Source of the DNA: JBBILO01 sp037444855
GTDB lineage: Bacteria > Patescibacteriota > Microgenomatia > UBA1406 > GWC2-37-13
NCBI GenBank assembly: GCA_037444855.1
Contig: JBBILO010000002.1
Location: 41,697-105,696 of the forward strand
Length of the DNA stretch: 64,000 nt
Direction: 5' to 3'
The position numbers were made by a program, and so were the translations under genes. The notes beneath the pieces were generated by a model that saw nothing but the letters and a program-made list of their open reading frames with translations, did not search any database and had not been told where the DNA came from. Below are positions 54,111-63,221 of the stretch, piece after piece. Position 1 is the stretch's first letter; the number at the start of each line of letters is the position of its first letter.

Positions 54111-56441
54111 ATGATCAAGACTTTCGATCGATATCTTTTATGGTTTGAAGAAATTAGCAAACATGACATAAGTTTAGTTGGTGGTAAAGGAGCAAATTTG
54201 GGTGAGATGATTAATGCCGGCTTTCCGGTGCCTTATGGTTTTGTTGTTACTGCTAACGCCTATCGGTTTTTTTTAGATAATCATTTTTTAAGACCAAAAA
54301 TTGCTGCTTTATTATCAAACTTAGATTATGAAAATCCAAACCAACTTCATCAGGTATCAAAGACGATAAAAGAGATGATTTTTCAGGCGTCGATTCCTGA
54401 ATCGTTGCTTAATTTAATTACTAAATATTATGAATTATTGCCTGAAAGAGAAGCAAGAATCGTTCATCGACAAAAGGACTTATTATCTTTAATTAAAAAG
54501 AGAGTGAAACATCTTTTCCGGTCACCTCTTGTTGCTGTTCGATCTTCGGCAACTGCTGAAGAATTACCCAAGGCTTCGTTTGCTGGTCAACAAGAGACTT
54601 TTCTCAATGTTCAAGGTGAAGCGGAGCTTATTTTGGCGATCAAAAAATGCTGGGCGTCTCTTTTTAATGAAAGAGCGATTTATTATCGTTTTCAACAAAA
54701 ATTTGACCATAATAAAGTCAATATTGCCGTTGTTGTCCAAAGAATGGTCCAATCTGATAGATCTGGGATCGCCTTTACTGTCGATCCTTTAACAGCCAAT
54801 AAAAGGTTAATGATCATCGAAGGAATTTTTGGTCTTGGTGAATATATTGTCTCTGGGAAGGTTACGCCCGATCATTACGAAGTTGATAAAAAGAGCTTTT
54901 TAATTTTAAAAAAACAAATTGCTTATCAAAAAGTTAAGCTCATTAAAAAAGGTAAAAAAAATCAAGAACTAAGGTTAACGCCAAAAGAAGGAAAAAAACA
55001 AAAATTATCTGACGAAGAGATTCTAAAAATTGCTATTACCATTAACGAAATCGAAAACCATTACTACTTTCCTCAAGATATTGAATGGGCAATTGAAGGC
55101 GATAATCTTTACATTGTTCAGTCTCGACCGATTACGACTTTGAATAAAATTGACAGTCAAATCCAGTATCTTAAAGATAAAGCTCACCAATTAATCCTTA
55201 CCGGCTCGCCTGCTTCTCCAGGAATTGCTTTTGGGCCAGTAGTTATCCTTCACCATCCATCAGAAATCAATCGGGTGAAAAACGGTGATATTCTTGTCGC
55301 GACTCAAACCAATCCTGATTATGTTCCAGCAATGAAAAAAGCAGTAGCGATCGTGACCGACAAAGGAGGAAGAACTTCTCATGCAGCAATTGTATCTCGA
55401 GAACTAGGCATTCCAGCAGTGGTTGGAACAGAAAAGGCGACCAAAGTCTTAAAAGAAGGTCAAATCGTTACTGTTAATGGGACTATTGGTGAAGTTTATT
55501 TAGGTAAAGTAACTATAAGAACAAGAGAGAAAGAAGAGAAAATGACTCAAGTGAAAACGATAACGAAAATTTATGTCAATTTAGCTCAAGTCGATGAGGC
55601 AAATCATATTGCCAGAGAGAATGTTGACGGTGTTGGGTTGTTGAGGGCTGAATTTATGATTGCTGATATAGGTGTTCACCCAAGGACCTTTGTTAAAGAA
55701 AACAAAGAGCATATATTTATCAATAAAATGGCTAAAAATTTATTAACCTTTGCTCGGGCTTTTAATCCTCGACCAGTGATTTATCGAGCAACTGATTTTA
55801 AAACCAATGAGTATCGCCATTTGAAAAATGGACATTATTATGAGCTAAAAGAAGAAAATCCTATGCTAGGTTTTCGTGGGGCAATTAGGTTTATTCAACA
55901 ACCAGAAGTTTTTATGATGGAGCTTATGGCGATAAAGAAAGTTTGGCAAGAAGGGTTAAGAAATTTATTTTTAATGATTCCTTTTATCAGAGCACCATGG
56001 GAGTTAGTGAAAATTAAAGAAATTGTTAAAAAATCAGGTCTTAATCATTTTTTAGATTTTAAACTTTTTATGATGGTTGAAGTACCAGCGACGGCTTTAA
56101 CAATTGAGGATTATCTAAAAATTGGCATCGATGGTTTATCAATTGGGAGTAATGATTTAACTATGATGTTGTTAGGTGTTGATCGCGACAATGAAGAAAT
56201 TGCTCATTTTTTTGACGAAAGAGCAAAAGTGGTTATAGAAACAATTAATTATGTCATCAGTGAAGCGAAAAAATATTCAGTACCTGTCTCTATTTGTGGA
56301 CAGGCTCCTTCAGACTACCCAGAGATTGTCGAAGAATTGGTTCGCGCTGGCATTTCAAGTATTTCAGTTAATCCAGATGTTATTAATCAAACCCGGCAAA
56401 TAGTTTATGAAGTTGAGAGAAAAATCTTTGCCAAGAAATGA
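54111..56441 (+). CDS. ppsA: Phosphoenolpyruvate synthase / PPDK-family enzyme
   Basis: The 776-residue enzyme makes PEP from pyruvate and ATP. The ATP-grasp domain begins GGKGANLGEMINAGFPVP and has VRSSATAEELPKASFAGQQE. The phosphohistidine domain has the catalytic His424 in GGRTSHAAIVSRELG. The TIM-barrel domain ends in SIGSNDLTMMLLGVDRD and the catalytic Cys region SICGQAPSDYPE. PEP synthase is favoured over PPDK by length and C-terminal motif. The stop overlaps the enolase-like gene (ATGA), so both act around PEP. Confidence 0.93.
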   Translation: MIKTFDRYLLWFEEISKHDISLVGGKGANLGEMINAGFPVPYGFVVTANAYRFFLDNHFLRPKIAALLSNLDYENPNQLHQVSKTIKEMIFQASIPESLLNLITKYYELLPEREARIVHRQKDLLSLIKKRVKHLFRSPLVAVRSSATAEELPKASFAGQQETFLNVQGEAELILAIKKCWASLFNERAIYYRFQQKFDHNKVNIAVVVQRMVQSDRSGIAFTVDPLTANKRLMIIEGIFGLGEYIVSGKVTPDHYEVDKKSFLILKKQIAYQKVKLIKKGKKNQELRLTPKEGKKQKLSDEEILKIAITINEIENHYYFPQDIEWAIEGDNLYIVQSRPITTLNKIDSQIQYLKDKAHQLILTGSPASPGIAFGPVVILHHPSEINRVKNGDILVATQTNPDYVPAMKKAVAIVTDKGGRTSHAAIVSRELGIPAVVGTEKATKVLKEGQIVTVNGTIGEVYLGKVTIRTREKEEKMTQVKTITKIYVNLAQVDEANHIARENVDGVGLLRAEFMIADIGVHPRTFVKENKEHIFINKMAKNLLTFARAFNPRPVIYRATDFKTNEYRHLKNGHYYELKEENPMLGFRGAIRFIQQPEVFMMELMAIKKVWQEGLRNLFLMIPFIRAPWELVKIKEIVKKSGLNHFLDFKLFMMVEVPATALTIEDYLKIGIDGLSIGSNDLTMMLLGVDRDNEEIAHFFDERAKVVIETINYVISEAKKYSVPVSICGQAPSDYPEIVEELVRAGISSISVNPDVINQTRQIVYEVERKIFAKK

Positions 56442-57709
56442 TCACGATAAGAAAAATTTATGCCTGGCAGATTTTTGATAGTAATGGTTTTCCCACTTTA
56501 GCTGGGATTCTTGAATTATCAAATGGAGGCATTGTCTCAGCAGCGATTCCAACCACCTTTTCTGACGGACAAAAAGCCGCTTTAGATTTGAGAGATAATA
56601 ATATTCAATTTTTTGGTGGGTATAGCGTAAATAAGTCAATTTATTATATAAATAATTTAATCAGTCCAAAACTATTGAATGTTGATCCAAGAAAACAAAA
56701 GGAAATTGATTATTGGCTCATTAACGCAGATAAAACAAAAAATAAATCGATCTTAGGTGGAAATACAATACTTCTTATTTCAATTTTAGTGGCTAAAGCC
56801 GGTGCGGTTGTTAATCAACTTCCTCTTTATCACTATCTTAATCAATTTTATCAAACAATTAATAAAACTAAAATCGATTTCAATAATTTACCACGACCAA
56901 TTTTCAATCTTTTTGATGGAGGAAAACATGCTCATACGGTCGACTTTCAGGAATATTATCTTTATTTTCCACCAAGTACCAGTTACCTTAATTTATTTCA
57001 CCGGTTGTTTTTAATTCGAGAAAGGGTAAAGGAGGATTTAATTAATCTCGATATTGATACCAGTGTTGGGACGATGGGAGGATTTTCTCCAAACTTTAAA
57101 TCTAATATTGATCCTTTTGAGATTTTAACTCAAGCGATTAATGAGTTGGGTTTTGCTAATAGCGTTGATGTTTTTTTTGGAGTAGATTTTCTTGCCGATA
57201 ATTTCTTTAATGAAAGTGGTTATCGACTAAGGGAATTTCCTGATTTTTTATCAAAAGATAAATATTATCAATATTTAACTAAAATCCTCGCTGATTATAA
57301 AATTATTTTTATCGAAGATCCGTTTTCTGAATTCGATAAAGATTCTTGGAAAAAAATGTATCAAAAAATGAATGATCAATTATATATTGTTGCCGATAAA
57401 ATTCTCTTTGGCAATAAAAATCTTCTTAAAAAGTATTTTAAAGATATTTTTTTCAATACTATAGTTGTTAAGCCCTCATATCTTGGGACAATCACCGAAA
57501 CGATGGAATTAATTGATATTATTAAAAAAAATAAGTTAACCTTGGTTATTGGTAGCAACAGCGGTGAAGTAAACGATGATTTCATTGCTGATTTTTCTGT
57601 GGCGGTACAAGCAGATTTCATTAAATTTGGCGCTTTAACTCGCGGTGAGAGAGTCGCAAAATACAATCGCCTTTTAAAAATCGAAGATGAAGTGGTAAAA
57701 TCTAGGTAG
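56438..57709 (+). CDS. Divergent enolase homologue with lost catalytic residues
   Basis: The 423-residue protein aligns along the full enolase length. Metal ligands appear kept (Asp250, Glu293, Asp320 by alignment with E. coli Asp246, Glu290, Asp317), as do Glu172, Lys345 and Lys396. However, the proton-donor box GDEGGFAP reads GTMGGFSP (Glu to Met213), the SHRSGE substrate loop reads GSNSGE (His and Arg lost, 372-377), and the SGASTG loop reads IPTTFSD. The N-terminal box is DSNGFPT instead of DSRGNPT. It may be a non-enolase paralogue or a structural or regulatory protein. It sits between ppsA and topA. Confidence 0.8.
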   Translation: MITIRKIYAWQIFDSNGFPTLAGILELSNGGIVSAAIPTTFSDGQKAALDLRDNNIQFFGGYSVNKSIYYINNLISPKLLNVDPRKQKEIDYWLINADKTKNKSILGGNTILLISILVAKAGAVVNQLPLYHYLNQFYQTINKTKIDFNNLPRPIFNLFDGGKHAHTVDFQEYYLYFPPSTSYLNLFHRLFLIRERVKEDLINLDIDTSVGTMGGFSPNFKSNIDPFEILTQAINELGFANSVDVFFGVDFLADNFFNESGYRLREFPDFLSKDKYYQYLTKILADYKIIFIEDPFSEFDKDSWKKMYQKMNDQLYIVADKILFGNKNLLKKYFKDIFFNTIVVKPSYLGTITETMELIDIIKKNKLTLVIGSNSGEVNDDFIADFSVAVQADFIKFGALTRGERVAKYNRLLKIEDEVVKSR

Positions 57710-57712
57710 TCT

Positions 57713-59725
57713 ATGAGTATTATCATTGTTGAGTCACCAACCAAAGCGCGTACTTTTAGCTATCTTTTTAAAAATAAAAATTATCAAATCTTTTCTACCT
57801 TTGGTCATATTCGTGATTTACCAAAAAATAAAATTGGCATCGATTATCTTCACCACTTTTATCCTCAGTACGAACTAATAAAAAGTAAAAAATTAATTGT
57901 TTCCAGAATTAAAGAAGCTTTAAAAAAAGATAAAGAAATCATCTTAGCCACCGATCCCGATAGAGAAGGTGAATCGATTAGTCACCATCTTCTCTATCTT
58001 CTTGGTTATGTTGAACAGGAATGGCCAGAAATTGTTTTAAAAAAGAATAATTTTAAAAGAGTAGTCTTTCATGAGATAACAAAATCGGCAATTACTGATG
58101 CATTATCTCATCCAATTCATATAAGAACGGATTTGGTAAAAGCCCAAATGACACGAAGAATATTAGATCGAATTGTTGGTTATGAACTATCCCCAGTTTT
58201 ATGGAGAAAAACAGGAAAAAATTGGTTATCCGCTGGCCGTGTCCAAACCGCCGCTTTAAGATTGATTGTTGAGAGAGAAAAAGACGTAAGGCAATTTGTG
58301 AGCGAAAAATTCTGGGTGATTGAGGCTCTATTTGAAAATAATCTTCAAGGAAAATTAGTGAAGATAAACAATGAGATGATTGAAATAAAAAATGAATTAA
58401 AACTTTTTGATGGAAGTTATACTTTTACCAAAACTAATATTAACGATGTGAAAAAAGAACAGATTGTCAAAGATTTATCAGATGATGTTTTTTTCATTGA
58501 TAAAATTGAAAAAAAAGAGAATATAAAATTTCCACCTCCACCCTTTACAACATCTTTACTTCAACAACAGGCGTTTAATCGACTGAATTTTTCTACAAAA
58601 TTAACAATGAAGTTGGCTCAGGATTTATACGAAAATGGATTGATCACATATCATCGAACAGACTCATTTAATCTCAGTACTAAATTTCTGTTTGGGGCTA
58701 AGAATTATATCATTAAAAAATATGGAAAAGAATACGCCCTTGAAAAACCAAGAAATTATAAAACAAAATCAAAACTAGCCCAAGAAGCCCATGAGGCAAT
58801 CAGACCAACAACATTTGATGAATCACCTTCCAAATTAAATAGTTTAACGAAAAATCACCGACGCCTTTACCAATTAATCTTTAAACGATCATTGGCGACA
58901 CAAATGAAAGAAGCAAAAATCGAAGAAATTTTTATTGATATTTTGAGCCAAAAAGGATATCTTTTCAATACCCGTAAAGAGCACGTGTTATTTGACGGAT
59001 TTTTAGTTTTAGAAAAAGAAAAAAGGAAGAACAAGGAAGAGGATTTTAAAAATTTATTATTAAAAGAAAAGGAACCAATCTTATTAAAAGAAGTTATTCC
59101 TTTAGAAAAAAATACTCAACCTCCACTTCGCTACACCGAAGCGTCATTAATTAAATCACTCGAAGAAAAAGGAATTGGCCGACCATCGACTTACGCGATG
59201 ATTATCTCTCTTATCAATCAAAGAAATTATGTCGAAAAAAAAGCTCGTTATTTTATCCCAACAGTTGTCGGAGAGTCAATATGCCAATTTTTGGTTGATC
59301 AATTTCCACAAATTTTTGATCTTCAGTTCACCGCTCAAATGGAAGACGCGCTAGATCAGATTGCCAACAATAAAAAAGATCAAATTGTTCTTTTAAAAGA
59401 TTTTTATCAAACCTTAATTACCCAAAAAGAAAAAATTGATTTTCAAAAAAAACTTAGAGTTGAGGAAGTGAGTAGTGAAAAATGCCCAGTCTGCCATAAT
59501 CCATTATTAATTAGATATTCAAAATATGGGAAATTTCTCGCTTGCTCGAATTATCCTCAATGTCGTTTTACAAAAAAAATTAATTATTATTTAGAAGGAG
59601 CGACTTGTACAAAATGCGGTGGTAAAATTATAATTAAGTTCAGTAAAAAGGGAAAAAAGTTTTATGGATGTGAAAACTATCCAAAATGTGATTTTTCTTC
59701 TTGGAAAAAACCAAAAAAAATATGA
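57713..59725 (+). CDS. topA: DNA topoisomerase I
   Basis: This 670-residue type IA enzyme relaxes negative supercoils. The Toprim domain starts SIIIVESPTKART, with TDPDREGE following, and the active-site Tyr is at about residue 313 in ITYHRTDS. Two C-terminal zinc ribbons with four Cys each (CPVC/CSNYPQC and CTKC/CENYPKC) are present. It stands 3 bp after the enolase-like gene and overlaps ruvA (ATGA). Confidence 0.96.
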   Translation: MSIIIVESPTKARTFSYLFKNKNYQIFSTFGHIRDLPKNKIGIDYLHHFYPQYELIKSKKLIVSRIKEALKKDKEIILATDPDREGESISHHLLYLLGYVEQEWPEIVLKKNNFKRVVFHEITKSAITDALSHPIHIRTDLVKAQMTRRILDRIVGYELSPVLWRKTGKNWLSAGRVQTAALRLIVEREKDVRQFVSEKFWVIEALFENNLQGKLVKINNEMIEIKNELKLFDGSYTFTKTNINDVKKEQIVKDLSDDVFFIDKIEKKENIKFPPPPFTTSLLQQQAFNRLNFSTKLTMKLAQDLYENGLITYHRTDSFNLSTKFLFGAKNYIIKKYGKEYALEKPRNYKTKSKLAQEAHEAIRPTTFDESPSKLNSLTKNHRRLYQLIFKRSLATQMKEAKIEEIFIDILSQKGYLFNTRKEHVLFDGFLVLEKEKRKNKEEDFKNLLLKEKEPILLKEVIPLEKNTQPPLRYTEASLIKSLEEKGIGRPSTYAMIISLINQRNYVEKKARYFIPTVVGESICQFLVDQFPQIFDLQFTAQMEDALDQIANNKKDQIVLLKDFYQTLITQKEKIDFQKKLRVEEVSSEKCPVCHNPLLIRYSKYGKFLACSNYPQCRFTKKINYYLEGATCTKCGGKIIIKFSKKGKKFYGCENYPKCDFSSWKKPKKI

Positions 59726-60303
59726 TTGGTCAAATTGAAGGTATTCTGATAAAAATCATTGAAAAACAAGGACTAATTGCCACAAAAAGCGGTCTTTCAT
59801 TTTGGGTTCAATTGCCAACATCGGTCATCGCTAATCATCAGATAAATAATCCAATTAAGTTATTTACCTATTTAAAAATAAGCGAGAATGAGGTCACTCT
59901 TTATGGATTTGTCAGTCTTGAGGAGTATCAATTATTTAGACTGTTGCTTTTGGTTGATACGGTTGGACCAAAAACAGCCCATAATATTATCAGCTTTGCC
60001 TCACCAAAAAAAATTTTTCAAGCGGTGGAAGGTAATGATTTGACTTTTTTTCAGAGCATTCCTGGAGTTGGTAAAAAAACCTCAGCAAAAATTATTCTTG
60101 AGCTTAAGACTCGTTTAAAAAAGGATGTCAAAATTGATTTAATCAATTTATCTGAAGAAAACAAACTACTTTTTGATACTTTAAAACAACTGGGTTTTCA
60201 AGGAAAAGAAATTGCCCAGATCTTGACGAAGATTCCTTCTCAAAAACCTATTGAGGAAAAATTAAAATTTGCTTTACAGTTATTGGGTAATGAAAGAAAA
60301 TAA
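59722..60303 (+). CDS. ruvA: Holliday junction helicase subunit RuvA
   Basis: This 193-residue protein recognises Holliday junctions and loads RuvB. The N-terminal OB fold starts MIGQIEGILIKI; helix-hairpin-helix motifs include VGPKTAHNIISF and IPGVGKKTSAKIILELK, and the C-terminal RuvB-contact domain is present. I chose ATG at 59722 (inside the topA stop overlap) rather than TTG at 59701, because the family starts MIG/MIA. Confidence 0.93.
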   Translation: MIGQIEGILIKIIEKQGLIATKSGLSFWVQLPTSVIANHQINNPIKLFTYLKISENEVTLYGFVSLEEYQLFRLLLLVDTVGPKTAHNIISFASPKKIFQAVEGNDLTFFQSIPGVGKKTSAKIILELKTRLKKDVKIDLINLSEENKLLFDTLKQLGFQGKEIAQILTKIPSQKPIEEKLKFALQLLGNERK

Positions 60304-61273
60304 TCAATTTTCAAATCAATTGAGACCAAGTTCATTTGCTGAATTCATTGGCCACAATAATATTAGAGAAAACCTAAAAATTTTTACTTTAGCAACAAAA
60401 AAAAGAGGTTACCCCAATGATCATCTTCTTTTCTATGGACCACCAGGAACAGGCAAAACAACATTGGCATTAATTATGGCCAAGGAGCTTGGAGTTGATA
60501 TTAAAATTACCTCTGGCGCGGCGCTAAGAAAGGCCGGTGATCTAGCCGCCATATTAACAAATTTATCGCCAAACAGTATTTTTTTTATTGATGAAATTCA
60601 TCGATTGCCAAAAAATGTCGAAGAAATCCTCTATCCGGTTTTAGAAAATTATCAATTGGACATTGTCATTGGTAAAGGACCGTCAGCAAGAGTCGTCAAT
60701 CTCTCTCTGCCAAAAATGATTATTATTGGTTCAACTACCAAACTCGCCTTAATTAGTTCGCCTCTTCGCGATCGATTTGGTTTAATTTTAAGATTAAATT
60801 ATTACAACGAAAACGAACTGAAAGAAATTATTCTTAATGCCGCCAAAAAGCTCTCTTTATCTATTAATCAAGAGGCGGCCTTGGAAATGGCAAAAAGATC
60901 TCGTAGAACTCCAAGGATCGCCTTAAGTCTTTTAAAAAGAGCCAAAGATTTCCTTGATGTTAAAAAGGCGAAAATTATTGATTTAGACTTTATTAAAGAA
61001 CTGTTTGGTGTTCTTAGAATGGATGCTTTAGGATTAAATCCGATTGACATCGATTATTTAGAGCTTCTTTATCACAAGTTTAGCAATCAGCCAGTGGGTT
61101 TATCAACTATCGCCGCTTCACTTTCTGAGGAAGAAAGAACAATTGAAGAGTTAATTGAGCCTTACCTCCTTCGTTTGGGTTTAATTAAAAAAACTGCTAA
61201 AGGAAGAGTGTTAACAACAAAAGGGTTAAGTTATTTAGGACAGCTGGAAATAAAGGAAATAAATGATTATTGA
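60290..61273 (+). CDS. ruvB: Holliday junction ATP-dependent helicase RuvB
   Basis: This 327-residue AAA+ motor drives branch migration. It has LRPSSFAEFIGHNN, Walker A GPPGTGKTTLA, Walker B FIDEIHRL, sensor I GSTTK and SPLRDRFG, and a C-terminal winged helix (GLSTIAASLSEEERTIEELIEPYL). I chose ATG at 60290 over the in-frame TTG at 60269. It overlaps ruvA by 14 bp. No ruvC lies next to it. Confidence 0.95.
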   Translation: MKENNQFSNQLRPSSFAEFIGHNNIRENLKIFTLATKKRGYPNDHLLFYGPPGTGKTTLALIMAKELGVDIKITSGAALRKAGDLAAILTNLSPNSIFFIDEIHRLPKNVEEILYPVLENYQLDIVIGKGPSARVVNLSLPKMIIIGSTTKLALISSPLRDRFGLILRLNYYNENELKEIILNAAKKLSLSINQEAALEMAKRSRRTPRIALSLLKRAKDFLDVKKAKIIDLDFIKELFGVLRMDALGLNPIDIDYLELLYHKFSNQPVGLSTIAASLSEEERTIEELIEPYLLRLGLIKKTAKGRVLTTKGLSYLGQLEIKEINDY

Positions 61274-61377
61274 ACCAATAACTAAATACCAATAATCAAT
61301 TATTAATTTCGAATTTGGAATTTTTATTTAATTAACATGCAAACTCACCAACTCCAAAATAGCTAGAATCGTGTGAG

Positions 61378-61451
61378 TGCCCTCGAGGGGATTCGAACCC
61401 CTGATTTACTGGCTGAAAACCAGTCGTCCTAGGCCGCTAGACGACGAGGGC
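61378..61451 (-). tRNA. tRNA-Glu (UUC)
   Basis: Acceptor GCCCTCG pairs with CGAGGGC, and the anticodon stem ACTGG/CCAGT encloses TTTTCAG with anticodon TTC. The discriminator is A, and CCA is not encoded. It may serve both Glu and, via GatCAB, other charging routes in the cell. Confidence 0.95.
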
Positions 61452-61477
61452 GATAACAAAAATTATATCAAAAAGTT

Positions 61478-62128
61478 TTACGAATGATTAATTTTTTGTT
61501 TTAAATAGTTTAAAATTTCTCGAGCAATCTCTTTACCTCCTAAACCGAAAGCCAAGCCGCCAGCGAGAGCAAACATAAAAATGATTCCAGCAAAAAGAAT
61601 AATAATTAGTTCTTTGGCAACTCCCAACTGATTAAGGATGATTAGAAAAGCGAAAAGGGTGATAATAATTTGAACAAAGAGGGTAATGGTATTTTTTTCT
61701 TTTGATCTTGGCAAAGCATGTGTAATGATTTTGGTTAAGAAATTATTAGCAATTACTCCTAAAAAGGCAATAAGGATGACAATGATAATATTGGGAAAAT
61801 AGGAGATAATTTGATTGATGAAATTGACCGCTTTTGATAGACCCCAGACTTCCATCGAAGTCATAAGAAAAGTTAAAAAAATAAGCCATTTGATTAATTC
61901 AATTAAAATATTTTCCCAAATGAGAATTTGCTTTTTTTCTATTAAGTGAAGTTTAATAAAAATTTCATCAATCTTAAAAAAATTTAAAAAGAGCAAGGCG
62001 AATTTACTGACCAATTTTATTGTAATATAGCCAAGACATAAAATTAGCAATCCCAAAAAGAATTGAGGTAAAAAGTTAACAAAACTTAACCAAAGCTTTA
62101 AGAAGATTTCATTAATAACTGTTTCCAT
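61478..62128 (-). CDS. Membrane protein with TM-helix repeats (MscS-like N-terminal family)
   Basis: This 216-residue protein (from ATG 62128; ATG 62149 is an alternative) has about five TM helices and two similar blocks, FFLGLLILCLGYITIKLVSK and IVILIAFLGVIANNFLTKI, as in the conserved TM-helix repeat family related to small mechanosensitive channels. The C-terminal FALAGGLAFGLGGKEIAREIL resembles the pore helix of MscS-like proteins. It lacks the MscS beta domain. Function is probably a channel but unproven. Confidence 0.7.
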   Translation of the reverse strand: METVINEIFLKLWLSFVNFLPQFFLGLLILCLGYITIKLVSKFALLFLNFFKIDEIFIKLHLIEKKQILIWENILIELIKWLIFLTFLMTSMEVWGLSKAVNFINQIISYFPNIIIVILIAFLGVIANNFLTKIITHALPRSKEKNTITLFVQIIITLFAFLIILNQLGVAKELIIILFAGIIFMFALAGGLAFGLGGKEIAREILNYLKQKINHS

Positions 62129-62495
62129 ATAAATTATTGGAAAATCCAATAAAATTATAAAACTTGATGACTCTTTTTGTCAATTCGGAAGATAATATAA
62201 TTGAGATGACAGAGAGAGAAAATTTTTTATCTTTTACTTTCTTCTTTCTTATGTAAAAAGTTATCGCTTTTTTTAATGCTTCGACCTTAAAATAATTAAC
62301 CGCTTCATAAGGCTTTCCAAAGGTTAAATTCTGTCTAGTTTTGACTTCAATAAAATAGATAGTATTATTTTTTTCAGCGATAATATCAATTTCGCCCCAT
62401 CGAGTCCGATAATTTCTTTCTCTAAGCGTGAAACCTTTATGTTTTAGGTATTCAATCGCTAAATCTTCTCCTTTTTTACCGATTATGTTGACCAT
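62112..62495 (-). CDS. YraN/UPF0102 family endonuclease-like protein
   Basis: This 127-residue restriction-endonuclease-like fold protein has KKGEDLAIEYLKHKGF, ERNYRTRWGEIDIIAEKNN, and IYFIEVKTRQN with the PD-(D/E)xK-type Glu and Lys. Biological role is unsettled. It lies 4 bp after rplS, a common rplS-yraN arrangement, and overlaps the downstream membrane protein gene by 17 bp (38 bp if its first ATG is used). Confidence 0.9.
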   Translation of the reverse strand: MVNIIGKKGEDLAIEYLKHKGFTLRERNYRTRWGEIDIIAEKNNTIYFIEVKTRQNLTFGKPYEAVNYFKVEALKKAITFYIRKKKVKDKKFSLSVISIILSSELTKRVIKFYNFIGFSNNLYGNSY

Positions 62496-62499
62496 TATT

Positions 62500-62832
62500 T
62501 TAACCCTTTTTTTTATAAAGTTTAAGACGAAGGTTTTTTTTAGAAAGTTCCCTTATAAAATAAGCTTTATTTTTTGTGTACTGTGAACGTTTCAATAATT
62601 TCATTTCAGCGATAAACGGTGAAAGTAAGGGAATTATTTTTTCAACACCGATACCTCTTTTTGTTACTTTTCTCACCGTGATCATTTTATTTTCAGGAGT
62701 GTTTCCTCTTATTCTAATGAGAATCCCTTTAAATGATTGGAGACGTTTTTTTTCTCCTTCTTTTATTTTATATTTTATCTCAATTTGATCGCCAACATTA
62801 TATTCTTTCTCGTTTATTTTTATTGATCTCAT
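62500..62832 (-). CDS. rplS: Ribosomal protein L19
   Basis: This 110-residue protein of the 50S-30S interface has VGDQIEIKYKIKEGEKKRLQ, FKGILIRIRG, TVRKVTKRGIGVEKIIPLLSP and the basic C-terminus RSQYTKNKAYFIREL. No Shine-Dalgarno site exists; the -10 box is six bases before ATG. Confidence 0.97.
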   Translation of the reverse strand: MRSIKINEKEYNVGDQIEIKYKIKEGEKKRLQSFKGILIRIRGNTPENKMITVRKVTKRGIGVEKIIPLLSPFIAEMKLLKRSQYTKNKAYFIRELSKKNLRLKLYKKKG

Positions 62833-62838
62833 TATAAT

Positions 62839-62867
62839 ATTATAAATGAGTTTAAAATAAAAATCAA
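62839..62867 (-). promoter_or_regulatory. rplS promoter giving a leaderless mRNA
   Basis: On the minus strand, TTGATT (62862-62867) and TATAAT (62839-62844) are separated by 17 nt, and six bases separate the -10 box from the rplS ATG at 62832. Geometry is the same as at rplU. Confidence 0.72.
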
Positions 62868-62951
62868 TAATCCTTTAGAGATTCTATCATGGCGGAGGTT
62901 GTCTGAGTTTATTTGGGCATTTTATTGGGATTAATTAAAATATTTTTTGTC

Positions 62952-62980
62952 TTGACTTTTACGATTTTTTTCAATATAAT
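62952..62980 (+). promoter_or_regulatory. Strong promoter of the tRNA-Ala / 23S operon
   Basis: TTGACT at 62952-62957 and TATAAT at 62975-62980 are separated by exactly 17 nt, a near-consensus sigma-70 type promoter. It lies about 100 bp before tRNA-Ala with no 16S gene in between. Confidence 0.85.
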
Positions 62981-63008
62981 ACCTTTGATGTTAGTTAAAC
63001 TTTCATAA

Positions 63009-63053
63009 GTTAGACAATATTGGGCCTATCTTTCCTGGTCCTAACAGTCTAAC
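63009..63053 (+). other. Leader hairpin of the rRNA transcript
   Basis: GTTAGAC at 63009-63015 pairs with GTCTAAC at 63047-63053, and an inner GGGCC/GGTCC pairing with one wobble extends the fold. It could be a processing or antitermination structure in the leader between the promoter and tRNA-Ala. Confidence 0.5.
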
Positions 63054-63078
63054 TGAGTTACTTTTATTTTTCTATACT

Positions 63079-63152
63079 GGGCCTGTAGTTCAGTTGGCTA
63101 GAACGCCTCGTTTGCAGCGAGGAGATCACCGGTTCGAATCCGGTCAGGTCCA
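63079..63152 (+). tRNA. tRNA-Ala (UGC)
   Basis: Acceptor GGGCCTG pairs with CAGGTCC (one G-U), and the anticodon stem CCTCG/CGAGG encloses TTTGCAG with anticodon TGC. The discriminator is A, and CCA is not encoded (CCCC follows). In many bacteria this tRNA lies in the 16S-23S spacer; here only 23S follows. Confidence 0.96.
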
Positions 63153-63221
63153 CCCCTTAATGGGGAAGAAAAGAATTAGCACCTTAACAATGAGCAATTA
63201 ACGTTGGAAAGGCAGAAAGAT

